Part shown: positions 18,060 through 28,054 of the stretch, piece by piece | Position numbering within the stretch: position 1 is the stretch's first letter | Layout: every line of letters starts with the position of its first letter | NCBI GenBank assembly: GCA_017745295.1 | Contig: JAGHZR010000011.1 | Span: 56,559-120,558 of the forward strand | Length of the DNA: 64,000 nucleotides | Source of the DNA: Novosphingobium sp. | GTDB lineage: Bacteria > Pseudomonadota > Alphaproteobacteria > Sphingomonadales > Sphingomonadaceae | Direction: 5' to 3' | Made by a program: the position numbers and the translations under genes | The notes under the pieces: model-generated | Seen by the model: the letters and a program-made list of their open reading frames with translations, nothing else | What the model was told of the DNA's origin: nothing | Database searches by the model: none

Positions 18060-18964
18060 GCGAGCCTCGTTCCGGCGGGAACGGCACGGCCGCGCAGCAG
18101 GTCGGCGGTCTCCATGGCGGGCTTGCCCGCGCGCTGGATGCGCGTGACACGCAGCGCGCCTTCACCGCAGGCCACGGTCAGCGAATCGTCGAGGGTGACG
18201 CCGGGTTCGCCAGTGCCTTCGACCGGATCGGTGGCGAGGACCTTGTACCGCTCACCGTCCAGTTCGAAGAAAGCGCCCGGCGCGGGCATGAAGGCGCGCA
18301 CCTGCCGCTCGACCTGCTCGGCGGCGAGCGTGAAGTCGAGCCGGGCCTCGGCCTTGTCGATCTTCTTCGCATAGGTAACGCCGTCTTCCGGCTGGGTGAC
18401 GGCGCGGTGCACGGCAAGATCGCGTAAGGTGCCGACCATCAGCTGCGCGCCTCTCTCGGCGAGTTCCGTGGTCAGTTCACCGGCGGTCTTGCGCTCGATG
18501 GTGGTGCGCAGGGTGGCCAGCATCGGCCCGGTGTCGAGACCGGCTTCCATCTGCATGATGGTGACGCCGGTCGTCGGGTCGCCCGCGAGGATCGCCCGCT
18601 GGATCGGTGCCGCCCCGCGCCAGCGCGGCAGGATCGAGGCATGGATGTTGAGACACCCGAGACGCGGCGCGTCGAGCACCGCCTGTGGCAGCAACAGTCC
18701 GTAAGCGGCCACCACGGCGATATCGGCGCCGAGCGCGGCGAACTTTTCCTGCTCCTCCGCGCCCTTGAGCGAAACCGGATGGCGCACGTCGATCCCGCGT
18801 GCTTCGGCTTCTCTGTGGACGGGCGAGGGGGTCAGTTCCTTGCCGCGGCGTCCGCCGGGGCGCGGCGGCTGGCTATAGACGGCGACGACCTCGTGCCCGG
18901 CCTCGACCAGCGCGACGAGGGCGGGCACCGCGAAATCGGGCGTACCCATGAAGACGATGCGCAT
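18056..18964 (-). CDS. fmt: Methionyl-tRNA formyltransferase
   Basis: Fmt formylates initiator Met-tRNA using 10-formyl-THF. From ATG 18964 ([16 protein letters not shown]) the protein is 302 aa, with the formyl-THF site [38 protein letters not shown] and a C-terminal OB-like tRNA-binding domain. The frame stays open upstream to 19630, but that part is antisense to recR and is not coding. The def gene, which acts on the same formyl group, is nearby on the other strand. Confidence 0.96.
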   Translation of the reverse strand: MRIVFMGTPDFAVPALVALVEAGHEVVAVYSQPPRPGGRRGKELTPSPVHREAEARGIDVRHPVSLKGAEEQEKFAALGADIAVVAAYGLLLPQAVLDAPRLGCLNIHASILPRWRGAAPIQRAILAGDPTTGVTIMQMEAGLDTGPMLATLRTTIERKTAGELTTELAERGAQLMVGTLRDLAVHRAVTQPEDGVTYAKKIDKAEARLDFTLAAEQVERQVRAFMPAPGAFFELDGERYKVLATDPVEGTGEPGVTLDDSLTVACGEGALRVTRIQRAGKPAMETADLLRGRAVPAGTRLA

Positions 18965-19024
18965 GGTGTGGGGAATTCTCCGAAGGTCTTTCTCAAAAGC
19001 TCCGGAGGCCCTATCTCCGCCGCC

Positions 19025-19621
19025 ATGGCATCGCAAGAGATCGAGACGCTTACCGCCGCGCTGTCGCGCCTTCCTGGCCTCGGCCCCCGTTCCGCGCGCC
19101 GGGCGGTGCTCTGGCTTATCAAGCGGCGGGAGACCTCGCTGGTGCAACTGGTCGATGCTCTCGCGGCAGTGCGCGAAGCGCTGGTCGAGTGCCGGACCTG
19201 CGGCAATATCGATACTGCCGACCCTTGCGGCATCTGCGCCGATGCACGCCGCGATGTGCGGTCGCTCTGCGTGGTGGAGGAAGTGGCGGACCTCTGGGCG
19301 CTCGACCGCGCGCGGTTGTTCAACGGCCGCTACCATGTCCTCGGCGGCCGTCTTTCCGCGCTCGACGGGGTGAGGCCGGAAGATCTGGCGATCGAAAGCC
19401 TGCTGCGCCGCGTGGAGGAAGGCGGCATCGACGAGGTGGTGCTTGCGATGAACGCCACGCTCGAAGGGCAGACCACGGCGCACTACATTGCCGAGCGTCT
19501 CGAAGGGCTTCCGGTGCGCATCACCCAGCTTGCCCACGGCCTCCCGGTAGGCGGCGAACTCGACTATCTGGACGAGGGAACGCTGGCCCAGGCCATCCGC
19601 GCGAGACGGCCAGTGGCCTGA
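19025..19621 (+). CDS. recR: Recombination protein RecR
   Basis: The 198-aa DNA-clamp protein of the RecFOR pathway shows a helix-hairpin-helix ([12 protein letters not shown], residues 15-26), a C4 zinc finger (Cys56, Cys59, Cys68, Cys71 in [16 protein letters not shown]), and a Toprim domain beginning [13 protein letters not shown] and ending with the Walker-like [21 protein letters not shown] region. It is divergent from fmt and followed by def on the same strand. Confidence 0.96.
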   Translation: MASQEIETLTAALSRLPGLGPRSARRAVLWLIKRRETSLVQLVDALAAVREALVECRTCGNIDTADPCGICADARRDVRSLCVVEEVADLWALDRARLFNGRYHVLGGRLSALDGVRPEDLAIESLLRRVEEGGIDEVVLAMNATLEGQTTAHYIAERLEGLPVRITQLAHGLPVGGELDYLDEGTLAQAIRARRPVA

Positions 19622-19694
19622 ATCCGGCAAGGCCGATCACTGTCATCGAAGCGTCCATCTTGCGAGAATCGGCCATCGCGCTTATTTGCGGGGC

Positions 19695-20264
19695 ATGGCT
19701 ATCCGTGAAATCCTCGAAGTTCCCGATCCGCGTCTCAAGCAGGTTTCGGTCCCCGTCGAAAAGTTCGACGACGAGCTGAAGACGCTCGTCGAAGACATGT
19801 TCGAAACCATGTATGACGCGCCGGGCATCGGCCTTGCTGCGATTCAGGTCGGCGTGCCGCTGCGCGTGCTGGTGATCGACCTCCAGCCCGATGACGAGGA
19901 TGCGGAGCCGGAAGTGTGCACGGCGCACGGCGGTCACCACCACACCCACCAGCCGACGAAGCGGGAACCCCGGATCTTCATCAATCCGGAAATCCTCGAT
20001 CCTTCCGAAGATCACACGGTCTATCAGGAAGGCTGCCTCTCGGTTCCCGAGATCTATGCCGACGTCGAACGCCCCTCGCGCATCCGCGCGCGCTGGCAGG
20101 ACCTCGACGGCACCGTGCACGAAGAGGACATGGACGGCCTGATGGCCACCTGCCTCCAGCACGAGATGGACCATCTCGAAGGCATTCTCTTCATCGACCA
20201 CCTCTCGCGTCTGAAGCGCCAGATGGCGCTCAAGAAGCTCGATAAGCTGCGCAAGGCAGCCTGA
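19695..20264 (+). CDS. def: Peptide deformylase with His-rich insert
   Basis: Def removes the N-formyl group from nascent proteins using Fe/Zn. From ATG 19695 the product is 189 aa. The three motifs are GIGLAAIQVG (44-53), EGCLSVP (112-118, metal ligand Cys114) and QHEMDH (155-160, His156 and His160). Between motifs 1 and 2 lies an insert of about 20 residues, acidic then His-rich (HGGHHHTHQP, about 78-87), absent from E. coli Def; it may buffer or deliver metal or be a flexible loop. Confidence 0.95.
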   Translation: MAIREILEVPDPRLKQVSVPVEKFDDELKTLVEDMFETMYDAPGIGLAAIQVGVPLRVLVIDLQPDDEDAEPEVCTAHGGHHHTHQPTKREPRIFINPEILDPSEDHTVYQEGCLSVPEIYADVERPSRIRARWQDLDGTVHEEDMDGLMATCLQHEMDHLEGILFIDHLSRLKRQMALKKLDKLRKAA

Positions 20265-20332
20265 TTTCGCAGAATGGGGAAAAGCCGGTCTAAAGACTGG
20301 CGTTCCCTGAATGTTCTGTCTATGCTGCCGGA

Positions 20333-21919
20333 ATGGAAATCGCTGTCGTCGCCATTCTTGCGCTCGTTGTCGGTCTTGGGGCCGGCTGGTTCTTCGGTTC
20401 CAGACCGGCCGCCGACTGGCGAAACCGCCACGAAACCCGCGATCGTGAGGCGCGCGAACTCGACGAGAAGTTCCGCGCCGCGATTCGCGATCTCGCCTCG
20501 GCCAGCGAACGGGCGAGCCGGGCGGATGAACTTTCCGATGCTCTCGAACGCACGCGCGTCGAGCACAACCAGGCGATGGACCTCACCCGGCGCAGCCATG
20601 GCGAGGTGGTAGAACGCTTGCGTGGCGAACATGATGCGGTGCTGGAGCGCACACGCGGCGATCTTACCCGGACGCTTGAAACTACACGCGCTGAACATGC
20701 GGTTCTGGTCGATGCCCTGCGCCGCGAGCAGCGCGAACTGGCGTCGGAACTGGCGACTTTGCGTGAGAAATCGGCCAATTTCGACGAACAGAAGCGCCTG
20801 TTGATCGAAGCGCAGGAAGCGCTGCGCAAGGAGTTCGAGAACGCCGGGGCCAAGGTTCTGGCAGGCGCGCAGGAAGCTTTCCTGAGCCGCGCCGGTGCGC
20901 GTTTCGAGGAAAGCGAGAAGGCCAATGCCGAGCGTATCCGCACGCTTCTCGCCCCCGTTGGAGAGCGGCTCAAGAGCTATGAGGAGCAGGTCGCCACGCT
21001 GGAAAAGCAGCGCACCGATGCCTTTGCGACACTGACCGGCCAGCTCGTCGAACTAAGCGCCGGGCAGGAGCGCGTCCGCACCGAAGCCGCGCGGCTCAGC
21101 AATTCGCTGCGCAATGCGCCCAAGGCGCGTGGTCGTTGGGGCGAGCAGCAGCTCAAGAACGTGCTCGAACAGTGCGGCCTCACCGAACATACCGATTTCG
21201 AGACCGAACAATCGATCGAGACCGAGGACGGACGTCTGCGCCCGGACGCGATCGTGCGCATCCCCGGTAACAAGCAGCTGGTTATCGACGCCAAGGTCTC
21301 GCTGAACGCCTATCAGGATGCTTTCGAGGCCGATGACGAGACCGTGCGAAACGCCTTTCTCGACCAGCACGCGGCCTCGATGCGCAATCACATCCAGACC
21401 TTGGGCAACAAGTCCTACCAGAGCCAGTTCGAGAATGCGCCGGATTACGTGCTGATGTTCGTGCCCGGCGAGCATTTCATTGCTGCCGCGCTCGACCACG
21501 ATTCCAGCTTGTGGGACTATGCTTTCGAGCGCCGGGTGCTGCTTGCCAGCCCGACCAACCTCGTCGCCATCTGCCGGACCATCGCGCAAGTCTGGCAGCA
21601 GGAAGGTCTCGCCAAGGAAGCCCGTGAGATCGGTAAGCTGGGCAGCGATCTTTACGACAGCCTTGCCAAGACGCAGGACGATCTCGGCAAGGTCGGCGTG
21701 CACCTCGGTCGTGCGGTCAACAGTTTCAACGACTTCGCCCGCACTTACGAGGGCAATGTGATGAGTCGCGCGCGCCGCCTCACCGAGAAGCACATCAAGA
21801 TCGGCAAGCGCGAGATTTCCGACGAAGTGGCGCAAGTCGAATCGGTGCCGCGTTTTGGTGCCGAGCCGGGTATTGCTGCTTTGCCGGATACGGGACCGCT
21901 CCCCGAAGCGGCGGAGTAA
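20333..21919 (+). CDS. rmuC: RmuC-family DNA recombination protein
   Basis: The 528-aa protein has an N-terminal membrane anchor (AVVAILALVVGLGAGWFFG), a long coiled coil (about residues 40-215) and the C-terminal RmuC nuclease-like domain with RGRWGEQQLKNVLEQCGL, RPDAIVRIPGNKQLVIDAKVSLNAY and YVLMFVPGEHFIAAAL. RmuC limits inversions at short inverted repeats, notable in a genome rich in them. It follows def by 68 bp. Confidence 0.94.
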   Translation: MEIAVVAILALVVGLGAGWFFGSRPAADWRNRHETRDREARELDEKFRAAIRDLASASERASRADELSDALERTRVEHNQAMDLTRRSHGEVVERLRGEHDAVLERTRGDLTRTLETTRAEHAVLVDALRREQRELASELATLREKSANFDEQKRLLIEAQEALRKEFENAGAKVLAGAQEAFLSRAGARFEESEKANAERIRTLLAPVGERLKSYEEQVATLEKQRTDAFATLTGQLVELSAGQERVRTEAARLSNSLRNAPKARGRWGEQQLKNVLEQCGLTEHTDFETEQSIETEDGRLRPDAIVRIPGNKQLVIDAKVSLNAYQDAFEADDETVRNAFLDQHAASMRNHIQTLGNKSYQSQFENAPDYVLMFVPGEHFIAAALDHDSSLWDYAFERRVLLASPTNLVAICRTIAQVWQQEGLAKEAREIGKLGSDLYDSLAKTQDDLGKVGVHLGRAVNSFNDFARTYEGNVMSRARRLTEKHIKIGKREISDEVAQVESVPRFGAEPGIAALPDTGPLPEAAE

Positions 21920-21922
21920 GCC

Positions 21923-22354
21923 TTAGCTACCGTCGGCGGTGCGTGTCGGGCGTTCCATGGGGCCGCCTTCGCGGACGAGTTCGGCGGTATGGCCGCTCGA
22001 TTGCAGGATCATATGGTTGCCGTCGATGGCGAAGCGCGGCGTGGCGACGAGCAGGGCGCTCACGGCCTTTTCCTGATCCCAGGCAGGAACCGTGCAGGTC
22101 ATCTCGGTGAGGGCGAGGGGGCCTGCTATCAGGCGTTCGGCATCGACGCGCCAGGGGCCATCCATGCGATTGCAACCCACCTGAACGCCCACCTTGCTGC
22201 CCTCGAACGTCAGACGGGCATCGGCAGAGTCCGGCCTCTGCCCGTCGATCAGGGCAAATCGCCAGGTCGTGCGGGCTAGCGGCGAATCCTCACCCTGTAC
22301 GGAACAGGCAATGAGGATCGGTAAAAGGCAGAGGGCAAGCAAGGAACAACGCAT
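21923..22354 (-). CDS. META-domain lipoprotein
   Basis: A 143-aa protein with a lipoprotein signal peptide: hydrophobic segment then lipobox LIAC, with lipidated Cys17. The mature part has TTWRFALIDGQRPDSADARLTFEG and VGCNRMDGPWRVDAERLIAGPLALTEMTCTVPAWDQE, the META/HslJ pattern of an eight-stranded barrel with two conserved Cys. It ends 4 bp from the convergent rmuC stop. Probably a periplasmic or outer-membrane protein; function unknown. Confidence 0.85.
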   Translation of the reverse strand: MRCSLLALCLLPILIACSVQGEDSPLARTTWRFALIDGQRPDSADARLTFEGSKVGVQVGCNRMDGPWRVDAERLIAGPLALTEMTCTVPAWDQEKAVSALLVATPRFAIDGNHMILQSSGHTAELVREGGPMERPTRTADGS

Positions 22355-22403
22355 GATCCGGGCACTCTACACGTCGCGGATGATGCCCGGATGAACGCGC
22401 TGG

Positions 22404-23234
22404 TCAGTTTCCGCCGTCAAGGTGGGCAAGCGCCTCGTAAGCGAGCACCGCGCCCGCGACGGCGGCGTTCAGGCTGTCCGCCCGGCCGCGCATCGGAATG
22501 GTAACGCGCAAGTCGCAAGCTTCCTCGTAGGCCTGGGGCAGGCCCTGCGATTCGTTGCCGACCATCAGGAAGCACGGCGCCGCATAAGGCGCGCGGCGAT
22601 AGTCGGTGGGATCGCGCAGCGAGGCGGCCACCAGCTGACCGTCTCCGGCGCGCAGCCAGTCGTGGAATTCGTCCCAGCGGGCGATGGCGATCTTCTGCGT
22701 GAAGATCGCACCCATGCTGGCGCGCACGGCTTCCACCGAGAAAGGATCGGCGCAGTCGTCGAGCAGGATCAGTCCGCCCGCGCCGACTGCATCGCCGGTT
22801 CGCAGCATCGTGCCGAGATTGCCGGGATCGCGCAACGCCTGCGCCACCAGCCAGATCGGCGCGGCGGAGCGGTCGAAATGGGTGATCCGTGTGTCGAATT
22901 CGGCAAAGACGCCCGCGACGGCTTGTGGATTGTCCTTGCCGGTGACTTTGGCGAGGATTTCCTCGTCCATCTCGACGACCTCGCCGCCCGCGGCGAGGAC
23001 CGCTTCTTCAAGAGCATCCAGCAGCGGGTGCGGATCGCGGCCCACGGCCATGACCAGCATTTCCGGCACGATGCCGCATTCGCGCGCATCGGTCAGCAGG
23101 CGCAGGCCTTCGGCAAGGAAGCGCTGTTCCCGCTTGCGGTGCTTCTTCTCACGCAAGGAGCGCAGGAACTTGACCAGCGGGTTCGAGAATCCGGTAATGG
23201 TGCGGCGATAGGCCGCGCGGTCGGCAAAGGTCAT
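22404..23234 (-). CDS. SpoU/TrmH-family RNA 2'-O-methyltransferase
   Basis: The 276-aa protein has an N-terminal substrate-binding domain (NPLVKFLRSLREKKHRKREQRFLAEGLRLL) and a C-terminal SPOUT knot domain with ALRDPGNLGTMLRTGDAVGAGGLILLD, CFLMVGNESQGLP and VTIPMRGRADSLNAAVAGAVLAYE, the three TrmH motifs. The target (rRNA or tRNA ribose) is not determinable. It overlaps ptsH by 4 bp and ends the PTS-related minus-strand operon. Confidence 0.93.
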   Translation of the reverse strand: MTFADRAAYRRTITGFSNPLVKFLRSLREKKHRKREQRFLAEGLRLLTDARECGIVPEMLVMAVGRDPHPLLDALEEAVLAAGGEVVEMDEEILAKVTGKDNPQAVAGVFAEFDTRITHFDRSAAPIWLVAQALRDPGNLGTMLRTGDAVGAGGLILLDDCADPFSVEAVRASMGAIFTQKIAIARWDEFHDWLRAGDGQLVAASLRDPTDYRRAPYAAPCFLMVGNESQGLPQAYEEACDLRVTIPMRGRADSLNAAVAGAVLAYEALAHLDGGN

Positions 23235-23509
23235 TCTTCGCCGAAACCGTCACGCACGAGCGTTGCCAGGACCGAGAGCGCGTCCTGCGCGCCTTCGCCC
23301 TTGCAGGCGATCTCGATGCTGTCGCCCTTGGCGGCGCCGAGCATCATCAGGCCGAGAATGGAATTGCCTGCCGCTTCGGTGCCGTCCTTGCCAACCGTGA
23401 CGAGCACGGATTCCGGCAGTTCGGCGACATGGTTGACGAACTTGGCGCTGGCGCGGGCATGGAGGCCGCGCTTGTTCACGATGAGGACGGTTTCGCGGAA
23501 ATCGCTCAT
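23231..23509 (-). CDS. ptsH: Phosphocarrier protein HPr
   Basis: The 92-aa protein has the HPr active site NKRGLHARASAKF with His17 and the regulatory serine in AAGNSILGLMML (Ser50), so it can be phosphorylated both by EI and by HprK. It overlaps the EIIA gene by 4 bp. No sugar permease or ptsI is nearby; this is the incomplete regulatory PTS of alphaproteobacteria. Confidence 0.96.
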   Translation of the reverse strand: MSDFRETVLIVNKRGLHARASAKFVNHVAELPESVLVTVGKDGTEAAGNSILGLMMLGAAKGDSIEIACKGEGAQDALSVLATLVRDGFGEE

Positions 23510-23913
23510 GCGGCGTCCTGCCCCAGATATTCGCTGGCGATCGTGATGTAGTTGCGCCCGGCGTCGCGCGCGGCGGCGGCGGCTTCGCGCACCGACATGC
23601 AGGCGCGCGCCTTGGCGAGGCGAATCAGCATCGGCAGGTTGATGCCGGCGATCACTTCCACGCGGCCCGCTTCCATCAGCGAGATCGCGAGGTTGGAGGG
23701 CGTGCCGCCGAACAGGTCGGTGAGGATGATGACGCCTTCGCCGCTATCGACGGCGGTGATGGCCTCGGCGATCTCGCTGCGGCGACGCTCCATGTCGTCG
23801 TTGGGACCGATGCAGACGGTGGCGACCGCCGACTGGTCTCCGACGACGTGCTCCATCGCGTGTACGAATTCCTCGGCGAGATTGCCGTGAGTGACCAGGA
23901 TCATGCCGATCAT
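23506..23913 (-). CDS. PTS EIIA component, mannose (ManX) family
   Basis: The 135-aa protein begins MIGMILVTHGNLAEEF with active-site His9 and contains VIILTDLFGGTPSNLAISLM and NLPMLIRL, diagnostic of the mannose-family EIIA. Lacking EIIB/C partners, it presumably has a regulatory role, for example phosphorylation-dependent interaction with HprK or two-component proteins. It lies between rapZ and ptsH. Confidence 0.93.
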   Translation of the reverse strand: MIGMILVTHGNLAEEFVHAMEHVVGDQSAVATVCIGPNDDMERRRSEIAEAITAVDSGEGVIILTDLFGGTPSNLAISLMEAGRVEVIAGINLPMLIRLAKARACMSVREAAAAARDAGRNYITIASEYLGQDAA

Positions 23914-23968
23914 GCTGGGGTTTGGCTCCGAATTTCCTGCGAATGCGACCGGGTTATATAATCTTCTT

Positions 23969-24928
23969 TCACGCTACCGAACCCCTTCGAGAATTTCCCC
24001 CCTCGAGAAGATCAGCAGCCCGCGAGCCCAGGTTGCGATGCAACAATGTGGGCGAAAATCCCGCTTCGCGCAAGGCCGCTGCCATCTGCTCGGCGGTAAA
24101 AACGGAGCGGTGTCGCCCTCCGGTACAACCGAAAGCGACGTGAACATAGGCCTTGCCTTGCGCGCGATAACGCGGAAGCAGGAGCAGGAGAAGGTCGCGA
24201 ACCCGCGCAAATGCGTCGTCGAAAGCCGGATCCTTGCGGATATAGTCGCCCACCGGGGCGTCCTGTCCGGTCATCGGGCGCAGCTCGGCATCCCAATGCG
24301 GGTTGTCCACGAAGCGCATGTCGAACACGAAATCCGCGAGCGGCGGCATCCCGCGCGAGAAGCCGAAGCTGGAGATCGTGATCGTCAGGTCTTCCGGCTC
24401 TTCCGTGGCAAAGCGTTCGCGAATCGCGCGTTGCAGGTCGTTGGACGTGAATTCGGTGGTTTCGACGAGAATGTCGGCCCAGCGGCGCAGCGGCGCCAGC
24501 AACTCGCGTTCGGCGCGGATGCCGCTGTCGACCGGGGCATCGGCGGCGAGGACGTGGCGGCGGCGGGTTTCGTTGAAGCGGCGCTCCAGTTCCTTGCTCG
24601 AACAGTCGAGAAACAGCGTCGTGACTTCGAGGTCCTCGCGCTCGCCCAGCGCCTTGACCTGGGCGATGACCCGTTCCGGATTGAACCCGCGCGTGCGGCA
24701 GTCGAAGCCGATCGCCAGCGGCGACGGGTCGTCGGAGGGTTGCCCTTCGATCATCCGTTCCAGCAGGCGGACCGGGAAATTATCGATGATTTCCCAGCCC
24801 AGGTCCTCCAGCACCCGCAGCGCCGTGGTCTTGCCGGCGCCGAGCATGCCGGTCACCAGCAGCACTTTCTGTCGTTGGGCCGGGGCGGGCGCGGATTGCG
24901 CGTCTTCGAGGGAGAGATCGTCCTGCAT
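23969..24928 (-). CDS. rapZ: RapZ-like RNase adapter / P-loop protein
   Basis: The 319-aa protein has Walker A GMLGAGKTTAL near residue 27, and the RapZ C-terminal domain with SSFGFSRGMPPLADFVFDMRFVDNPHW, DYIRKDPAFDDAFARV and FGCTGGRHRSVFTAEQMA. In E. coli RapZ links cell-wall amino-sugar synthesis to small-RNA decay. Here it sits between hprK and the EIIA gene, as in other alphaproteobacteria. The Leu in the P-loop replaces the more usual Ser. Confidence 0.95.
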   Translation of the reverse strand: MQDDLSLEDAQSAPAPAQRQKVLLVTGMLGAGKTTALRVLEDLGWEIIDNFPVRLLERMIEGQPSDDPSPLAIGFDCRTRGFNPERVIAQVKALGEREDLEVTTLFLDCSSKELERRFNETRRRHVLAADAPVDSGIRAERELLAPLRRWADILVETTEFTSNDLQRAIRERFATEEPEDLTITISSFGFSRGMPPLADFVFDMRFVDNPHWDAELRPMTGQDAPVGDYIRKDPAFDDAFARVRDLLLLLLPRYRAQGKAYVHVAFGCTGGRHRSVFTAEQMAAALREAGFSPTLLHRNLGSRAADLLEGGNSRRGSVA

Positions 24929-24984
24929 CCGGGGCTGTTTGCGCTCGGTTGCAGGGAAAGAAAAGAGGCGTTCTTACAGGTTTG

Positions 24985-25419
24985 TCACCCGGTGAGGCCA
25001 TAATGCAACAACGCTAACTCCACCTTCAGCGGCAGGGGTTCGGCGCGGGGTGTGATGCGCAGGGCGGGCAGCGTCACGCCTCCGATATCCACGCTGTGGG
25101 CGGTCTCGATGAAGCGCGGGGCTTCGCTGTCCAGCGTAACGACCAGCGAAACCGGGGCCTCCTCTCGGCACGGGAAAGGCAGGATGCCGAGATTGCGCAC
25201 TTCGATCAGCCCGCGCGTGTTCGGATGAGGGTGTACGAGAAGCCGCCCCTCGCAAGCGCGAAGCAGCACGCCGTCGTCCCCGACAAGCTCGGCGCCGCGA
25301 TCGATCAGGGCGAGTGCGAGGCTGGACTTGCCGGTGCCGGACGGTCCCTCGATCAGCACCGCGCGGCCCTTGATGGCAATGCAAGTGGCTTGCCGGGCGA
25401 AAGGCGCCGCGACCGTCAT
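24985..25419 (-). CDS. hprK: Short-form HPr kinase/phosphorylase
   Basis: HprK phosphorylates HPr on serine. The 144-aa protein is the alphaproteobacterial short form: it keeps the P-loop domain (GPSGTGKSSLALAL at residues 25-38, then RGAELVGDDGVLL) but lacks the N-terminal domain of the Firmicutes enzyme. I chose ATG 25419, which has AAGG upstream and an ATGA overlap with chvG; ATG 25431 would add four residues. Confidence 0.93.
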   Translation of the reverse strand: MTVAAPFARQATCIAIKGRAVLIEGPSGTGKSSLALALIDRGAELVGDDGVLLRACEGRLLVHPHPNTRGLIEVRNLGILPFPCREEAPVSLVVTLDSEAPRFIETAHSVDIGGVTLPALRITPRAEPLPLKVELALLHYGLTG

Positions 25420-26996
25420 TCGCCTTGCCATGCCGGGAGCGAGATCAGCAGCCGCGCGCCCGGAGCACCGTCGGTACGGTCGGTCGCGCGCAGCTTGCCG
25501 TAATGGGCCTCGACGATGGTGCGGGCGATCGCGAGGCCGAGACCGGAGTGCTTGCCGAACTCCTCGCTGGCAGGCCGCAGCGAATGGAACCGCTCGAAGA
25601 TCCGTTCACGCGCGGCTTCGGGAATGCCGGGGCCGTGATCGGAAACGGAGAGGGTGATCCGCCCTTCGCTGCGCCCGACGGCGACTTCGATGGGCGTGCC
25701 TTCGGGCGAGAAAGAGATCGCGTTGTCGAGCAGGTTCTGGAGCACGCGCTCCAGTCGCGGTGCGTCGCCGGGGACGAAGAGGTCGCCGTCGGCCTCGCGG
25801 ATGACCCGGATCGGGCAGGCGCCGTTGACGCTGCGCTGCTCGCGTTCGGTGACGAGCGCGCGCACCAGCCGCAGCATGTCCACCGGCTCGAAAGTCGTGC
25901 GGCTGAGTTCGGCATCGATGCGGCTGGCGTCGGCGATCTCGGTGACGAGGAAGTCGATCCGCCGCACGTCGTCCTTGGCGATGCCCAGAAGCTGGCGGCG
26001 CAAGGCGGGATCGTCGACGCGGTCGAGGTTTTCGAGAGCGCTGCGCAGGCTGGTCAGGGGATTTTTCAGCTCGTGGGCGACATCGGCGGCGAAGCTCTCC
26101 ACCGCGTCGATGCGCTGGCGCAGGGCGCCGCTCATGTCCGAGATCGCGCGGGCGAGCAGGCCGATCTCGTCGCGCCGGTCGGGCAGGCGCGGCACCACGA
26201 CACTGCGGTCGCGGCCGAGGCGCACGCGCACGGCAGCGCGGACCAGCTTGCGCAGCGGTTCGACGATGGTGCGGGCGAGGAACAGCGAAAGCAGGATCGA
26301 GACGGTCAGCGCGGCGCCGACGATGATGGCGAGCGTCTGGCGCGCCATGCGCACGTTCTCGGTGATGTCGCGGGCATTGCGGGTGACGAGCAAGGCCTCG
26401 CCGCGCTTGCCGACCGGGGTTGCGGCGATGATGATCGGGGTGCGGTCCGGCGCGGCCTTGTGGCTGACTTCGGTGCGGCCGCTGGCCAGTGCGGCGGCCA
26501 CTTCCGGCCAGGCCGCGGCACCGGCGCCCGGCGCGTCGTGATAGTCGGCGACCGGCGGCGAGCCGAGCACCCAGTCCATGGCCTTGTCGAGCGCGCGGGC
26601 GGCGTCCTGAAACCACGGTTCGGTGGCAGGGTCGATGAGCCGGTAGGACGGCTTCGCCAGCGTGAAACTGTCGGCGACGAGCTTGCCGCTGCGGTCGAAC
26701 AGGCGCAGGCGCAGGGCCTGACCGGAGCCGATCCGGGCGATCAGGTCGCGGCGGTCTTCGGCGTTCTCTCCGGCCAGGGTGATGGCGACGACTTCGGCTT
26801 CCGAGCGGGCGAGGCGGAAGCGTTCGCCCAGCAGTTCGCGTCGGTAGGAATCGATGTAGAACAGGCTTCCCGCCATCAAGGCCAGTGCGATCACGTTCAC
26901 GGCGAGGATGCGCGCCGTCAGCGAGACGCGCCAGGACAGGCCGAGCCGGACGAGCAGCGAGGCCTTCCGGCGCTTGCGCGCGGGATTAGGAGCCAT
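25416..26996 (-). CDS. chvG: ChvG-type sensor histidine kinase
   Basis: A 526-aa inner-membrane kinase. A first membrane segment (about residues 28-48) is followed by a periplasmic sensor region, a second one ([19 protein letters not shown]), a HAMP linker, the H-box [16 protein letters not shown], the N-box [13 protein letters not shown], and the G-boxes [10 protein letters not shown] and [16 protein letters not shown]. The start at ATG 26996 overlaps chvI. ChvG senses acid or envelope stress in Agrobacterium and Sinorhizobium. Confidence 0.94.
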   Translation of the reverse strand: MAPNPARKRRKASLLVRLGLSWRVSLTARILAVNVIALALMAGSLFYIDSYRRELLGERFRLARSEAEVVAITLAGENAEDRRDLIARIGSGQALRLRLFDRSGKLVADSFTLAKPSYRLIDPATEPWFQDAARALDKAMDWVLGSPPVADYHDAPGAGAAAWPEVAAALASGRTEVSHKAAPDRTPIIIAATPVGKRGEALLVTRNARDITENVRMARQTLAIIVGAALTVSILLSLFLARTIVEPLRKLVRAAVRVRLGRDRSVVVPRLPDRRDEIGLLARAISDMSGALRQRIDAVESFAADVAHELKNPLTSLRSALENLDRVDDPALRRQLLGIAKDDVRRIDFLVTEIADASRIDAELSRTTFEPVDMLRLVRALVTEREQRSVNGACPIRVIREADGDLFVPGDAPRLERVLQNLLDNAISFSPEGTPIEVAVGRSEGRITLSVSDHGPGIPEAARERIFERFHSLRPASEEFGKHSGLGLAIARTIVEAHYGKLRATDRTDGAPGARLLISLPAWQGE

Positions 26997-27792
26997 CGGT
27001 GTAGGAATAGCCGGCACCGTAAAGCGTATCGATGGCGGAGAAGTCGGGGTCGATCGCGCGGAACTTGCGGCGCAGGCGCTTGATGTGGCTATCGATCGTG
27101 CGGTCGTCGACGTAGACGTCCTCGCTATAGGCAGCGTCCATCAGCTGGTTGCGGCTCTTCACCACGCCGGGGCGCAGGGCGAGTGCTTCGAGGATCAGGA
27201 ATTCGGTGACCGTCAGCGAAACCGGCTCGCCGTCCCAGGCGACCTGGTGACGCGCGGGGTCGAGGCTGAGGCGCCCGCGCACTACCGGGTCCGGCAGGTT
27301 TTCCGGCTCGCTCTCCCCGCTGCTCGCCTTCGCCAGCTCGCTGCGGCGCAGGATGGCGCGGATGCGCGCGACGAGCAGGCGCTGGCTGAACGGCTTGGTG
27401 ATGTAGTCGTCCGCGCCCATGGCCAGGCCGAGCGCCTCGTCCGGCTCCTCGTCCTTCGAGGTCAGGAAGATCACCGGCAGGCTCGATTGTTCGCGCAGCG
27501 CCTGGAGCAAGTGCAGCCCGTCCATGCGCGGCATCTTGACGTCGAATATGGCGAGGTCCGGCGGATTCTCCGTCAGGGCCTTCAGCGCGGTCTCGCCGTC
27601 GGTGTAGAGGCGGGTCGCGAAGCCTTCTGCCTGGAGGCCGATGGAGACTGTGGTGAGAATGTTGCGGTCGTCGTCCACCAGCGCGATGGACTGCTGGCGG
27701 GCCGGGGCCGAGACAGGTGCGGGTGCGATCTCTTCGGAAGAGGTCGCCAAGGGCGCGGGGGCTGGCGTGGACGATGCCGTGGGGTCTGCCAT
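26986..27792 (-). CDS. chvI: ChvI-type response regulator
   Basis: The 268-aa OmpR/PhoB-type regulator has a receiver domain with the acidic VDDD (39-42), phospho-acceptor Asp84 in [11 protein letters not shown] and [26 protein letters not shown], and a C-terminal winged helix ending [10 protein letters not shown]. An Ala/Pro-rich N-terminal extension of about 34 residues precedes the receiver and is unusual for ChvI. It is the first gene of the chvI-chvG-hprK-rapZ-EIIA-ptsH run and diverges from pckA. Confidence 0.94.
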   Translation of the reverse strand: MADPTASSTPAPAPLATSSEEIAPAPVSAPARQQSIALVDDDRNILTTVSIGLQAEGFATRLYTDGETALKALTENPPDLAIFDVKMPRMDGLHLLQALREQSSLPVIFLTSKDEEPDEALGLAMGADDYITKPFSQRLLVARIRAILRRSELAKASSGESEPENLPDPVVRGRLSLDPARHQVAWDGEPVSLTVTEFLILEALALRPGVVKSRNQLMDAAYSEDVYVDDRTIDSHIKRLRRKFRAIDPDFSAIDTLYGAGYSYTDGS

Positions 27793-28054
27793 GGGACTGC
27801 GCTGCGTTCCTTGCGATGCAACCGGGCGACCGTGACTAGCCTTTGCCGAGGCGAGCGTCCACGCCTTTGCGGCTCGTCCTGAAATTGCCTCGGAATGGGC
27901 GAAGAGCATTCGTCCTACCTCGCTCGCTCCATTTCTTTTTGCGAAAATTTGGCCGACAACGGCCGCGGGCGAACAATCGCCGACCGATTCTCGGGCAATA
28001 ATGTCGGGGCTTATCCGGTTCCCGCCGGGCTAGCCTTAAATGGAGGAGATGACA

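Noticed and set aside
17187..18374. A plus-strand frame starting after the 17154 inverted repeat
   Set aside because: Most of it is antisense to truA and fmt; only the first 40 codons lie in free space and they show no domain.
18965..19630. N-terminal extension of fmt by about 220 codons
   Set aside because: It is antisense to recR, and the ATG at 18964 begins the canonical [15 protein letters not shown]-terminus.
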